From Finegoldia magna ATCC 53516 (GTDB lineage: Bacteria > Bacillota > Clostridia > Tissierellales > Peptoniphilaceae), in the NCBI RefSeq assembly GCF_000159695.1, contig NZ_CM000955.1:1404524-1468523 (forward strand): a DNA stretch of 64,000 nt, read 5' to 3'. The notes beneath the pieces were generated by a model. That model saw only the letters and a list, made by a program, of their open reading frames with translations, was not told where the DNA came from and searched no databases. This document shows, piece by piece, positions 8,633 through 17,326 of this stretch. Both the position numbers and the translations under genes were made by a program. Position 1 is the first letter of the stretch, and each line of letters opens with the position of its first letter.

Positions 8633-9715
8633 ATGACTTTTGATATGGAACTAGAAGATAATGATTTAGCTAAAATCAAAGTAATTGGTGTTGGTGGCGG
8701 CGGAAATAACGCCGTAAAGAGAATGAAAGAAGAAGGCTTGCAAGGTGTAGAATTTGTTGCAGTTAATACTGACAAACAAATTTTAAATAATTTAGATATT
8801 AATACTAAATTGCAAATTGGAAGCAAGATTACAAAGGGTTTGGGAGCCGGAGCTAATCCTGCAGTTGGTATGAAAGCTGCTGAAGAAAGTAGAAACGAAA
8901 TCGAAGAAGCACTTGACAAAACAGACATGGTATTTGTTACTGCTGGTATGGGTGGTGGAACAGGTACTGGTGCCGCACCAATAGTTGCTCAAATTGCAAA
9001 AGAAAAAGGAATACTTACAGTTGGTGTTGTAACAAAACCATTTACATTTGAAGGAAGAAAAAGACAAATGCAAGCTGAACAAGGTATTGAAGCTTTGAAG
9101 GGAAAAGTTGATACTTTGGTAATAATTCCTAATGATAAATTGTTACAAATTTCAGACAAGAGAACTACAATGTCTGAAGCTTTCATGATGGCTGACGAAG
9201 TTCTTATGGATGGTATTCAAGGTATCTCTGATTTAATCGCTGTACCTAACTTAATCAACTTAGACTTTGCAGATGTTAGATCAATTATGTTAAACCAAGG
9301 TATTGCTCACATGGGTATTGGTAAAGCAAACGGAGATAACAGAGCTATGGAAGCTGCTAAACTTGCAGTTAAGTCTCCTTTATTAGAAACATCAATTGGT
9401 GGAGCAAAAGCTGTATTAATCAACGTTACTGGAAAAGAATTAGGATTATTCGAAGTTAATGAAGCTGCAGAATTAATCAGAGAAGAAGTAGATCCAGATG
9501 CTAATATCATATTTGGTGCTGGTATTGATGAATCATTGGGCGATGATATCAAGATCACTGTTATTGCAACAGGATTTGATTCTGACAATCCAATGGCTAA
9601 TAAATTAAAATCAAACAAAAAATCTGATTCGGTTTCTCAAAAATCAGAAGAAACTTCTGAAAAAGATCACGACGATATAGAAATACCTTCATTCTTGAAG
9701 AGAAGAGGATTCTAA
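8633..9715 (+). CDS. ftsZ: Cell division GTPase FtsZ
   Basis: FtsZ is the tubulin-like GTPase that polymerises into the Z ring. The 360-residue protein has the nucleotide loop VGGGGNNAV (about 20-28) and the tubulin signature GGGTGTGAA (107-115). After a short acidic linker (about 320-350) comes the conserved C-terminal peptide [10 protein letters not shown], which binds membrane tethers such as FtsA or SepF. AGGAGG at 8622-8627 lies five bases before this ATG. The gene has its own long leader and is followed, with a one-base overlap, by nrdR. No ftsA is adjacent; sepF lies at 27.2 kb. Confidence 0.99.
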   Translation: MTFDMELEDNDLAKIKVIGVGGGGNNAVKRMKEEGLQGVEFVAVNTDKQILNNLDINTKLQIGSKITKGLGAGANPAVGMKAAEESRNEIEEALDKTDMVFVTAGMGGGTGTGAAPIVAQIAKEKGILTVGVVTKPFTFEGRKRQMQAEQGIEALKGKVDTLVIIPNDKLLQISDKRTTMSEAFMMADEVLMDGIQGISDLIAVPNLINLDFADVRSIMLNQGIAHMGIGKANGDNRAMEAAKLAVKSPLLETSIGGAKAVLINVTGKELGLFEVNEAAELIREEVDPDANIIFGAGIDESLGDDIKITVIATGFDSDNPMANKLKSNKKSDSVSQKSEETSEKDHDDIEIPSFLKRRGF

Positions 9716-10167
9716 TGAAATGTCCGTTCTGTAATGCATCTGATACAAAAGTTGTAGATACTAGAGCATCCGAAGACGATAAGATAGTTAGACGAAGGAG
9801 AGAATGCATTTCTTGTCACAAAAGATTTACCACTTATGAAAGATACGATTTTAATAACCTTACAGTGGTAAAAAAAGATAAAAATAGAGAAGCTTTTGAT
9901 AGGGATAAAGTGTATCGTGGAATGAAAAAGTCATGTGAAAAAAGACCTGTTCCAGATTCAGTGTTGCTTGAGGCTACTAAAGAGATAGAAGTTGAATTAA
10001 CGCATAGCAATAAAAGGGAGGTAGATTCATCTGAAATAGGTGAATTAATAATGAAAAAGCTTAAGAAAATTGACAAGGTGGCATATATTCGTTTTGCTTC
10101 TGTGTATAGAGAATTTACAGATGTTAAATCTTTTAACGAAGAAATATCAAAATTAGATAATGAATAA
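9715..10167 (+). CDS. nrdR: Transcriptional repressor NrdR
   Basis: NrdR senses ATP and dATP and represses ribonucleotide reductase genes. The 150-residue protein has the N-terminal zinc ribbon with cysteines C3, C6, C31 and C34, followed by an ATP-cone domain (about 49-139, starting LTVVKKDKNREAFDRDKVYRG). Its start overlaps the ftsZ stop by one base, so expression is tied to ftsZ. A strong terminator overlaps its stop codon. No ribonucleotide reductase gene is in the window, so its targets lie elsewhere. Confidence 0.97.
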   Translation: MKCPFCNASDTKVVDTRASEDDKIVRRRRECISCHKRFTTYERYDFNNLTVVKKDKNREAFDRDKVYRGMKKSCEKRPVPDSVLLEATKEIEVELTHSNKREVDSSEIGELIMKKLKKIDKVAYIRFASVYREFTDVKSFNEEISKLDNE

Positions 10168-10195
10168 GGTCGGGTAATTATCCGACCTTTAATTT
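10166..10195 (+). terminator. Rho-independent terminator after nrdR
   Basis: AAGGTCGG (10166-10173) pairs with CCGACCTT (10182-10189) around an eight-base loop and is followed by TAATTTTT. The left arm includes the last bases of the nrdR stop codon. It ends the ftsZ-nrdR transcript. Confidence 0.9.
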
Positions 10196-10199
10196 TTAT

Positions 10200-10228
10200 T
10201 TAACGATATTTAGTTTTTGTGGTAAGAT
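10200..10228 (+). promoter_or_regulatory. Candidate promoter for rarA-asnS
   Basis: TTAACG (10200-10205) and TAAGAT (10223-10228) are 17 bases apart, with TGG directly before the -10 (extended -10). It lies between the nrdR terminator and rarA. Confidence 0.55.
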
Positions 10229-10260
10229 ATAAATAAAATAAATGTTAAAGGGGAAATATT

Positions 10261-11556
10261 TTGGATTTATTTGAATATAATTTACAATTACAAAAAGAAA
10301 ATAGTTCGCCGTTAGCAAATAGACTCAGACCTAAAAGTTTGGATAAGTATTTTGGCCAATCCCATGTGGTTGGAGAAGGAAAGCTTTTGAATAGATTGAT
10401 AAAGGCTGATAAAATTCCTTCCATGATTTTTTATGGTCCACCTGGAACTGGAAAAACGACATTGGCAGAAATAATCTCAAATCAAACTAATTCATTGTTC
10501 GAAAGATTATCTGCTATTTCTAGTGGAGTTAAAGATATTAGGGAAGTCATCTCAACTGCAAAAAATAATTTGAGCATGTATAATAAAAAGACTGTTTTGT
10601 TTATAGACGAAATTCACAGATTTAATAAATCACAGCAAGACGCACTTTTAGGATATGTTGAAGATGGAACAATTACTTTGATAGGTGCCACTACAGAAAA
10701 TCCATTCTTTGAAGTTAATAAGGCTCTTTTATCTAGATGTCAAATTATCGAGTTGAAACCGTTGACTGATACAGATATTAGAAATATCATAGAAAATGCG
10801 CTTACAGAAGATAAAAAGCTAAGAGAAATGAACATTCAAATCAATGAAAAAGCAATTGATGTTCTTGTCAATTCTGCAAATGGAGATGCAAGAAGTGCCT
10901 TGAATGCTTTGGAAATTGCGGTCGAAAGCACAGACCAAGTTAATGGATGTTTAATCATAGATGAAGATGCGATAAAAAATTCTGTATTTAAACCTGTGTT
11001 AAAATATGATAAAGAAGAAGATCACTATAATGTTATATCGGCATTCATTAAATCTATGAGAGGTTCTGATATCGACGCTGCTTTGTATTACTTAGCAAGA
11101 ATGATTGAAAGCGGAGAAAATCCCAAATTTATCGCGAGAAGAATGGTGATTTTCGCATCAGAAGATATTGGTTTGGCAAATCCTGAAGCTTTGACTGTAG
11201 CTATCAATGTGTTCAATGCAGTTAATTTAATAGGACTACCTGAATGTAGGATAAATTTATCGAATGGGGTAATTTATCTTGCATCTAGTGAGAAATCGAA
11301 TACGTCTTATGTCGCAATTGACAAGGCTTTGGAAGATATTCGCCAAAACAAGATTTACGATGTTCCTAGTCATTTGAAAGATGCACACTACAGTGGGGCA
11401 AAATCATTGGACAGAGGAATTGGGTACAAATATCCACATAACGATGATTCGTATCAACAATATTTACCAGACGAACTGAAAGATCAAAAATATTACGATC
11501 CAAAAGATATTGGATATGAAAGCAAAATATATAAAAAAACGAGGAGTAAAGAATGA
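10261..11556 (+). CDS. rarA: AAA+ ATPase RarA/MgsA (replication-associated recombination)
   Basis: RarA/MgsA proteins are clamp-loader-like ATPases acting at stalled replication forks. The 431-residue protein has the RFC-like N terminus ([20 protein letters not shown]), Walker [10 protein letters not shown] (59-67), Walker [10 protein letters not shown] (about 117-125), a sensor GATTENP segment, and the C-terminal MgsA domain with [16 protein letters not shown]. The start is TTG at 10261; AAAGGGG at 10247-10253 is placed seven bases before it and no ATG fits better. It overlaps asnS by four bases (ATGA). Confidence 0.95.
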   Translation: MDLFEYNLQLQKENSSPLANRLRPKSLDKYFGQSHVVGEGKLLNRLIKADKIPSMIFYGPPGTGKTTLAEIISNQTNSLFERLSAISSGVKDIREVISTAKNNLSMYNKKTVLFIDEIHRFNKSQQDALLGYVEDGTITLIGATTENPFFEVNKALLSRCQIIELKPLTDTDIRNIIENALTEDKKLREMNIQINEKAIDVLVNSANGDARSALNALEIAVESTDQVNGCLIIDEDAIKNSVFKPVLKYDKEEDHYNVISAFIKSMRGSDIDAALYYLARMIESGENPKFIARRMVIFASEDIGLANPEALTVAINVFNAVNLIGLPECRINLSNGVIYLASSEKSNTSYVAIDKALEDIRQNKIYDVPSHLKDAHYSGAKSLDRGIGYKYPHNDDSYQQYLPDELKDQKYYDPKDIGYESKIYKKTRSKE

Positions 11557-12938
11557 TATTAATTAGAGATTTGATTAAAGATTACGAAAAGTATTCTGAC
11601 AAAGAAGTTGAAGTTGGAGGTTGGATTAAAAACTCAAGATTCAGTAAAAATGTTGGTTTTATTGAACTAAACGACGGAACTTTTTTCAATCCAGTTCAAA
11701 TAGTAGTAGGAAAAGATAATGAAGATTTTGAAAAGAGTGAAAAACTAAAATTAAGTTCAGCAATTATTGTCGTAGGTAAATTAGTTTTGACTCCAAATTC
11801 TAAGCAACCATTTGAAATTCAAGCTTCAAAAGTAATTGTAGAAGGAGAATCTACAGATGATTATCCACTACAAAAGAAAAGACACACTTTTGAATTTTTG
11901 AGAACAATCTTACATTTAAGACCAAGAACAAATACATTTAATGCTGTATTTAGAGTTAGAAGTAGATTGGCATTTGCTATTCATAAATTCTTTAATGAAA
12001 GAGGATTTGTGTATGTCCATACTCCAATAATAACAGGCAGTGATGCTGAAGGTGCTGGAGAAATGTTCAGAGTTACAACATTGGACTTAGATAATATTCC
12101 AAAAGATGACGATGGAAATGTTGATTTTTCACAAGATTTCTTCTCAAAATCTACTAACTTAACAGTAAGTGGTCAATTACAAGCAGAAGCTTACGCATTA
12201 GCATTTAGAAATGTGTATACATTTGGACCAACTTTCAGAAGTGAACATTCTAATACTCCTAGACATGCTGCAGAATTCTGGATGATGGAACCTGAAATAT
12301 GTTTTGCTGACTTGGATGATGTATGTAATTTGGCTGAAGATATGGTTAGATATATCATAAAAGATGTTATGGAAAATTGTGAAGAAGAAATAAAATTCTT
12401 CAACAGTTTTGTAGACAAGAACTTAATTGAAAGATTGACAAAAGTTGCAAACAAATCATTCAAAAAATTAACTTACACTGAAGCTGTTGAAATTCTACAA
12501 AAATCAGGAGAAAAATTCGAATATCCTGTTGAATGGGGAATGGATTTACAAACAGAACACGAAAAGTATTTGAGCGAAAAAGTTGTAGATGGTCCAGTAT
12601 TCGTTACTGATTATCCAAAAGAAATCAAGGCGTTCTACATGAGACTTAACGACGACAATAAAACAGTTGCGGCAACAGACCTTTTAGTTCCAGGAATTGG
12701 TGAATTAATTGGTGGAAGCCAAAGGGAAGAAAGATACGAATTGTTAGATAAGAAAATGGATGAATTAGGATTCAACAAAGAAGAATACAAATGGTATCTT
12801 GATTTAAGAAAATATGGCGGAGTTAAACACGGTGGATTTGGATTAGGTTTCGAAAGAATGGTAATGTATATGACAGGAATGTCAAACATAAGAGATGTCA
12901 TTCCGTTCCCAAGAACTGTTGGACATTGTGAATACTAA
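11553..12938 (+). CDS. asnS: Asparaginyl-tRNA synthetase
   Basis: This class II enzyme charges tRNA-Asn with asparagine. The 461-residue protein has an N-terminal OB-fold anticodon-binding domain (about 15-105, [21 protein letters not shown]) and a catalytic domain with motif 2 [25 protein letters not shown] and motif 3 [12 protein letters not shown]. The ending [10 protein letters not shown] corresponds to the AsnRS ending FPRTPG..., distinguishing it from AspRS. It is translationally coupled to rarA, an unusual pairing. No T-box is seen for this gene, and no clear terminator separates it from the leuS promoter. Confidence 0.97.
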   Translation: MILIRDLIKDYEKYSDKEVEVGGWIKNSRFSKNVGFIELNDGTFFNPVQIVVGKDNEDFEKSEKLKLSSAIIVVGKLVLTPNSKQPFEIQASKVIVEGESTDDYPLQKKRHTFEFLRTILHLRPRTNTFNAVFRVRSRLAFAIHKFFNERGFVYVHTPIITGSDAEGAGEMFRVTTLDLDNIPKDDDGNVDFSQDFFSKSTNLTVSGQLQAEAYALAFRNVYTFGPTFRSEHSNTPRHAAEFWMMEPEICFADLDDVCNLAEDMVRYIIKDVMENCEEEIKFFNSFVDKNLIERLTKVANKSFKKLTYTEAVEILQKSGEKFEYPVEWGMDLQTEHEKYLSEKVVDGPVFVTDYPKEIKAFYMRLNDDNKTVAATDLLVPGIGELIGGSQREERYELLDKKMDELGFNKEEYKWYLDLRKYGGVKHGGFGLGFERMVMYMTGMSNIRDVIPFPRTVGHCEY

Positions 12939-12940
12939 TA

Positions 12941-12969
12941 TTGAATTTAATTCTGTGATGTGATATCAT
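12941..12969 (+). promoter_or_regulatory. Sigma-A promoter of the leuS T-box leader
   Basis: TTGAAT (12941-12946) and TATCAT (12964-12969) are separated by exactly 17 bases, with TGA immediately before the -10 (extended -10). Predicted transcription start is near 12976, just before the T-box leader. Confidence 0.8.
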
Positions 12970-12975
12970 AGTAAT

Positions 12976-13189
12976 AAGTTTTTATAATAATATTTGAATA
13001 AAAGTAGTAAATAATTAAAAATTTTCAGAGAATTGATGGTTGGTGCGAATCAATATTTGAGATTATTGAACTTGTTTATTAATAGAATATTCGTATATCT
13101 GCGTTAAAGATTTGAGTGGGATTAACCAATAAGAGTGGTACCGCGGAATTTTATTTCGTCTCTTCTATGTAAGAGGCGAATTTTTTATT
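12976..13189 (+). ncRNA. Leucine T-box riboswitch
   Basis: The T-box sequence TGGTACCGCGG is at 13136-13146. Stem I is recognisable from AGTAGTAAATAAT near 13004 on the left, the distal CAGAGAATTGATGGTTGGTG element at about 13026-13045, and a right arm ATTATTGAA at about 13062-13070. The triplet after GAA is CTT (13071-13073), a leucine codon followed by a purine, so this is the likely specifier, matching leuS directly downstream. Uncharged tRNA-Leu would bind the specifier and T-box and favour the antiterminator; charged tRNA leaves the terminator at 13157-13189. Confidence 0.93.
13157..13189 (+). terminator. Regulated terminator of the leuS T-box
   Basis: CGTCTCTT (13157-13164) pairs with AAGAGGCG (13171-13178; one G-U pair) around CTATGT and is followed by AATTTTTTATT. 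This is the attenuator hairpin competing with the T-box antiterminator. Confidence 0.92.
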
Positions 13190-13203
13190 ATTTGGAGGTA
13201 AAA

Positions 13204-15612
13204 ATGGATAGATATAATCCGAATTCAATTGAGAAAAAGTGGCAAAAATATTGGGAAGAAAACAAAACTTTCAAGACTTCTGATGACAAATCAAAAGAAA
13301 AATTCTACGCATTAGTAGAGTTTCCTTATCCTTCTGGACAAGGACTACACGTAGGTCATCCAAGACCATACACTGCATTGGACATTGTTTCAAGAAAAAG
13401 AAGAATGCAAGGATATAATGTTTTATATCCAATGGGATGGGATGCATTTGGACTTCCTACAGAAAACTTTGCTATTAAAAATAAAATAAGACCAGAAATT
13501 GTTACTGAAAACAACATCAAAAATTTCAAAAGACAAATGCAATCAATAGGTTTTTCTTTTGATTGGGACAGAGAAATAAATACAACAGACCCAGATTATT
13601 ATAAATGGACTCAATGGATTTTCATCCAAATGTTTAAAAAAGGACTTGCTTATAAAAAGGAAATGCCGATTAACTGGTGTCCTTCATGTAAAACAGGACT
13701 TGCAAATGAAGAAGTAATTAACGGTCACTGCGAAAGATGTGGCGGTGAAGTAATCAGAAAAGTTAAGAATCAATGGATGCTTAAGATTACTGAATACGCT
13801 GATAGACTTATAGATGATTTAAAAGATGTCGATTATTTGGATAGAATAAAATCGCAACAAATCAACTGGATTGGAAGATCATACGGTGCAGAAATTAATT
13901 TTTCAATAAAAGAAGTTGACGAAAAAATTACTGTTTTTACAACAAGAGCAGATACTATATTTGGTGCAACTTACATGGTTATTTCAGTTGATCATCCTTT
14001 AATTGAAAAATATAGCGCTCAAATTAAAAACATCGAAGAAATCAGAAGTTACAGACAAGAAGTTGCTAAGAAATCGGAATTAGAAAGAACGGATTTATCT
14101 AAAGAAAAGACAGGATATAAAATTGATGGATTGACAGCGATTAATCCTTTGACTAGCAAAGAAATTCCTGTTTATGTATCAGATTATGTATTGATGACTT
14201 ATGGAACAGGTGCTATTATGGCAGTTCCAGCGCACGATGACAGAGACTACGAATTCGCTAAAAAATTCAACATCGAAATGATTCCTGTAATTGAAGGATC
14301 TGACATAGAAAATTCTGCATTCACTGAAACAAATGAAGGAAATCTTATTAATTCTGAATTTTTAAATGGTTTGAGTGTAGATGAAGCAAAAGAAAAAATG
14401 TATGAATACATTGAAGAAAAAGAAATAGGTCACAAGAAAACAAACTACAAATTGAGAGACTGGGTATTTTCTAGACAAAGATATTGGGGAGAACCAATTC
14501 CATTGGTTTACTGTGAACATTGTGGATGGGTTCCTTTGGAAGAAAAAGATTTACCACTAGTATTGCCTAAGGTTGATAATTATGAACCAACAGATAATGG
14601 AGAATCCCCACTATCAAATATAGATGAATTTGTTCATACAAAATGTCCAAAATGCGGTAGAGATGCTGTAAGAGAAACTGATACTATGCCACAATGGGCA
14701 GGATCTTCTTGGTATTATTTGAGATATACTGATCCACACAACGACGAAGCGATAGCAAGTAAAGAAAACTTGGACTATTATGTTCCAGTTGACTGGTATA
14801 ACGGCGGAATGGAACACACTACACTTCACTTATTGTATTCAAGATTTTGGCACAAATTCTTGTATGATATTGGAGTAGTTCCTACAAAAGAACCATATAT
14901 GAAGAGAACTAGCCATGGAATGATTTTAGGTGACAACAACGAAAAAATGAGTAAGTCTCGTGGTAATGTTGTAAATCCGGATGATATCGTCAGAGATTTT
15001 GGTGCAGATACTTTGAGATGCTATGAAATGTTCATTGGAGATTTTGAAAAATCAGCTCCTTGGTCTGAAAATGGTGTTAAAGGTTGCAGAAAATTCTTGG
15101 ATAAAGTTTGGAGAACGCAAGAATTAGTTGATGGAGATTCTAATTTTGAAAAAATGGAAACTTTGGTTCATCAAACTATTAAAAAAGTTTCAGAAGATTA
15201 TGAAAACTTGAAATTTAATACAGCAATCGCTCAACTTATGACATTATTGAATGAATTCAACAACTTAGATAAAATTTCCGAAGAACAATTCAAGATATTC
15301 TTGATATTATTAAATCCAGTTTGTCCTCATATCACAGAAGAAATTTGGCAAAGAATGGGATATGAAGGATATGTTCACGAAGCTAGTTGGCCAGAATATG
15401 ACGAATCGAAAACTATTTTGGATGTAATAGAGCTTCCTATCCAAGTAAATGGTAAGCTAAGAGCAACTGTAGAGATATCTAGAGATGCTTCTGAAGATGA
15501 AGTTTTTGAAAAAGCTATTGCAGATGATGTTGTAGCAAAATATCTTGAAGGCAAAAACGTAGTTAAGAAAATTTATGTAAAAGGTAGAATTTTTAATATA
15601 ATTGTAAAATAA
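13204..15612 (+). CDS. leuS: Leucyl-tRNA synthetase
   Basis: This class I enzyme charges tRNA-Leu. The 802-residue protein has the HIGH-type motif HVGH at 49-52 (within [17 protein letters not shown]), zinc-ribbon cysteines (CPSC...CERC), the CP1 editing domain with [19 protein letters not shown], the KMSKS motif at 581-585 and the anticodon-binding C terminus. An in-frame ATG at 13135 would add 23 residues but lies inside the T-box and terminator, so it is rejected; GGAGG just before 13204 marks the true start. Expression is controlled by the leucine T-box. Confidence 0.98.
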   Translation: MDRYNPNSIEKKWQKYWEENKTFKTSDDKSKEKFYALVEFPYPSGQGLHVGHPRPYTALDIVSRKRRMQGYNVLYPMGWDAFGLPTENFAIKNKIRPEIVTENNIKNFKRQMQSIGFSFDWDREINTTDPDYYKWTQWIFIQMFKKGLAYKKEMPINWCPSCKTGLANEEVINGHCERCGGEVIRKVKNQWMLKITEYADRLIDDLKDVDYLDRIKSQQINWIGRSYGAEINFSIKEVDEKITVFTTRADTIFGATYMVISVDHPLIEKYSAQIKNIEEIRSYRQEVAKKSELERTDLSKEKTGYKIDGLTAINPLTSKEIPVYVSDYVLMTYGTGAIMAVPAHDDRDYEFAKKFNIEMIPVIEGSDIENSAFTETNEGNLINSEFLNGLSVDEAKEKMYEYIEEKEIGHKKTNYKLRDWVFSRQRYWGEPIPLVYCEHCGWVPLEEKDLPLVLPKVDNYEPTDNGESPLSNIDEFVHTKCPKCGRDAVRETDTMPQWAGSSWYYLRYTDPHNDEAIASKENLDYYVPVDWYNGGMEHTTLHLLYSRFWHKFLYDIGVVPTKEPYMKRTSHGMILGDNNEKMSKSRGNVVNPDDIVRDFGADTLRCYEMFIGDFEKSAPWSENGVKGCRKFLDKVWRTQELVDGDSNFEKMETLVHQTIKKVSEDYENLKFNTAIAQLMTLLNEFNNLDKISEEQFKIFLILLNPVCPHITEEIWQRMGYEGYVHEASWPEYDESKTILDVIELPIQVNGKLRATVEISRDASEDEVFEKAIADDVVAKYLEGKNVVKKIYVKGRIFNIIVK

Positions 15613-15619
15613 TTTTGGT

Positions 15620-15660
15620 AATAGTAGATTGAGTTTTCTTAATCTACTATTATTATTGCA
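15620..15660 (+). terminator. Probable terminator after leuS
   Basis: AATAGTAGATT (15620-15630) pairs with AATCTACTATT (15641-15651), extended inward by three pairs to a TTTT loop. The tail ATTATTATTG is only moderately T-rich. Confidence 0.7.
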
Positions 15661-15668
15661 ATAGGATA

Positions 15669-15697
15669 TTTACACAACTATTTTACTATGATAAAAT
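15669..15697 (+). promoter_or_regulatory. Promoter of the Rrf2 regulator gene
   Basis: TTTACA (15669-15674) and TAAAAT (15692-15697) are 17 bases apart. The -10 lies inside the palindrome at 15687-15705, so bound regulator would block RNA polymerase. Confidence 0.65.
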
Positions 15698-15705
15698 TTA
15701 TCATA
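15687..15705. promoter_or_regulatory. Palindromic operator, probably for Rrf2 autoregulation
   Basis: TATGATAAA (15687-15695) and TTTATCATA (15697-15705) are perfect inverted arms around one central A, 14 bases before the Rrf2 gene start. Rrf2 regulators bind palindromes as dimers and commonly repress their own promoter. The overlap with the -10 suggests repression. The assignment to this regulator is inference from position. Confidence 0.65.
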
Positions 15706-15718
15706 AATAGGAGGGCTT

Positions 15719-16126
15719 ATGAGATTATCTACGAGAGGAAGATATGGACTTGCGGCTATGATATATTTAGGCAAAAAATATGGAGATAATCCAGTTAGTT
15801 TGAATGAAATATCTAAAGCCACAGGACTGAGTAATAATTATTTAGAACAACTTATACGAGAATTGAAAAAACAAGATTTAGTGATTTCAGTTAGAGGTGT
15901 ACAAGGCGGTTATTTATTGAAAAAATCTCCAAAAGAAATTTCAGTAGCTGAAATTTTGGAGTGTTTAGAAGAATTTTTTGGAGTGACAGAATGTTCTGCA
16001 GTTCCCGGACTTTGTTCAAGAGAAGACACTTGTCCATCTAGGCTTATTTGGACTCAAATGCATGATGATATGATTAACAGCATTAAAAACGTGAGTTTGC
16101 AAGATTTAATTAGCAAAGAGAAATAG
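15719..16126 (+). CDS. Rrf2 family transcriptional regulator, IscR-like
   Basis: This 135-residue winged-helix regulator begins MRLSTRGRYGLAAMIYLG, the typical Rrf2 start, with recognition helix region SNNYLEQLIRELKKQDLVIS and the wing SVRGVQGGYLL. Cysteines C92, C99 and C105 have almost the spacing of the three IscR cluster ligands, so it may hold an iron-sulfur cluster and sense iron-sulfur status. In many clostridia such a gene precedes iscS, iscU, mnmA and alaS; here only alaS remains, with a transporter between. A 19-base palindrome overlaps its promoter. Confidence 0.92.
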   Translation: MRLSTRGRYGLAAMIYLGKKYGDNPVSLNEISKATGLSNNYLEQLIRELKKQDLVISVRGVQGGYLLKKSPKEISVAEILECLEEFFGVTECSAVPGLCSREDTCPSRLIWTQMHDDMINSIKNVSLQDLISKEK

Positions 16127-16128
16127 AT

Positions 16129-17316
16129 ATGCTTATTAATTCTGAATTTTTGCGTAACGCTTTAATATTTATAACTATTATTTTCATGGTTTTTGGAACT
16201 TATTTTCTAATTACTGTGGGAAATAGTAAAGTAGACGAAAAATACAAAATTGTATTTAATTTTCATAAAATAAAAAAGACTACCATATTAATACTTATAT
16301 TGCTGGGAATTGCAGCTTTATTTTCAAAATATCCAATCATATATCATACAATTAATACTTTATTGATAGGAATAGTACTTTCATATATTATAAATCCTTT
16401 GGTAAAATATATTGAAAACAAAGGAGTTAAAAGGTCAATAGCTATTTTAATCATTTACGTTATAGTAATCCTTTTGATTATTTTATTGGGGATGATTGTT
16501 GTTCCACAAACTATACAACAAATAAAAAATATGATAATAAGCTTACCTGGCTTTATGTCGGATATTTCTGTGAAATTAAATGCTCTTAACAATAAAATAT
16601 TTAAGGAATATCCGAATGTTAGCAAAATTATGTCCAACGCAATGCAAACAATTAATCAAAAGCTTGGAACTATCCAAACTTCAATATTGGACAAATTATC
16701 CCAAACAGGAAATGTTACGGGAAATATATTTAGTAATTTACTTAGAATTGTTTTAGTTCCAGTTGTAAGCTTTTATATGCTTTTAGATAAAGAAAAATGC
16801 ATTGACTTTATAATGGGATTCATACCAAATGAAAATAAAGATAAATTTTTGAGTATTTGTTCTGATATGGATAAAGCTTACAGTGAATTTATTCGTGGCA
16901 GATTAATTATGGCAATTTTTGTAGGAGTCTTGACTGCGATTGCCTTAATCATTATGAAAGTCGATTTTGCAATTATAATTGGAATACTTACAATGGTAGG
17001 CGATATTATTCCATATATTGGTCCTTTTATAGCGGTTACTCCAGCTTTTATTTTGGCTTTTTTGGACAGTCCATTAAAAGCGATAGTTGTAGTAGTTGTA
17101 TTTGTTTCTATTCAATGGGTTGAAAATAATATTCTAGCACCTAAATTATTAGGTTCAAAAATTGGAATTAATCCATTGTTAGTAATTGTTAGTTTGATTA
17201 TAGGTGGAGGAATGTTTGGAGTTGTGGGTATGATTCTTTCAGTTCCATTCGTTGCTACAGTTAAAATATTATATTTACATTTTAAAGATAAGATTAAAAT
17301 GTTTTTTAAAAATTAG
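16129..17316 (+). CDS. AI-2E family transporter (UPF0118)
   Basis: This 395-residue membrane protein has about seven to eight membrane spans, a soluble middle segment (about 125-205) and the family motifs [24 protein letters not shown] and the C-terminal [11 protein letters not shown]...[46 protein letters not shown] block. Members have been described as autoinducer-2 exporters or sodium/proton antiporters; the substrate here cannot be told. It starts two bases after the Rrf2 stop and ends ten bases before alaS, so all three are probably one operon under the Rrf2 operator. Confidence 0.92.
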   Translation: MLINSEFLRNALIFITIIFMVFGTYFLITVGNSKVDEKYKIVFNFHKIKKTTILILILLGIAALFSKYPIIYHTINTLLIGIVLSYIINPLVKYIENKGVKRSIAILIIYVIVILLIILLGMIVVPQTIQQIKNMIISLPGFMSDISVKLNALNNKIFKEYPNVSKIMSNAMQTINQKLGTIQTSILDKLSQTGNVTGNIFSNLLRIVLVPVVSFYMLLDKEKCIDFIMGFIPNENKDKFLSICSDMDKAYSEFIRGRLIMAIFVGVLTAIALIIMKVDFAIIIGILTMVGDIIPYIGPFIAVTPAFILAFLDSPLKAIVVVVVFVSIQWVENNILAPKLLGSKIGINPLLVIVSLIIGGGMFGVVGMILSVPFVATVKILYLHFKDKIKMFFKN

Positions 17317-17326
17317 TGAGGTTATA

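Noticed and set aside
13135..13203. Upstream ATG giving leuS 23 extra residues
   Set aside because: The codon lies in the T-box TGGTACCGCGG element and the extension is encoded by the terminator hairpin; GGAGG before 13204 marks the true start.
17252..17326. N-terminal extension of alaS overlapping the transporter gene
   Set aside because: The extension mirrors the hydrophobic end of another gene in a different frame; the family N terminus and a ribosome-binding site are at 17327.
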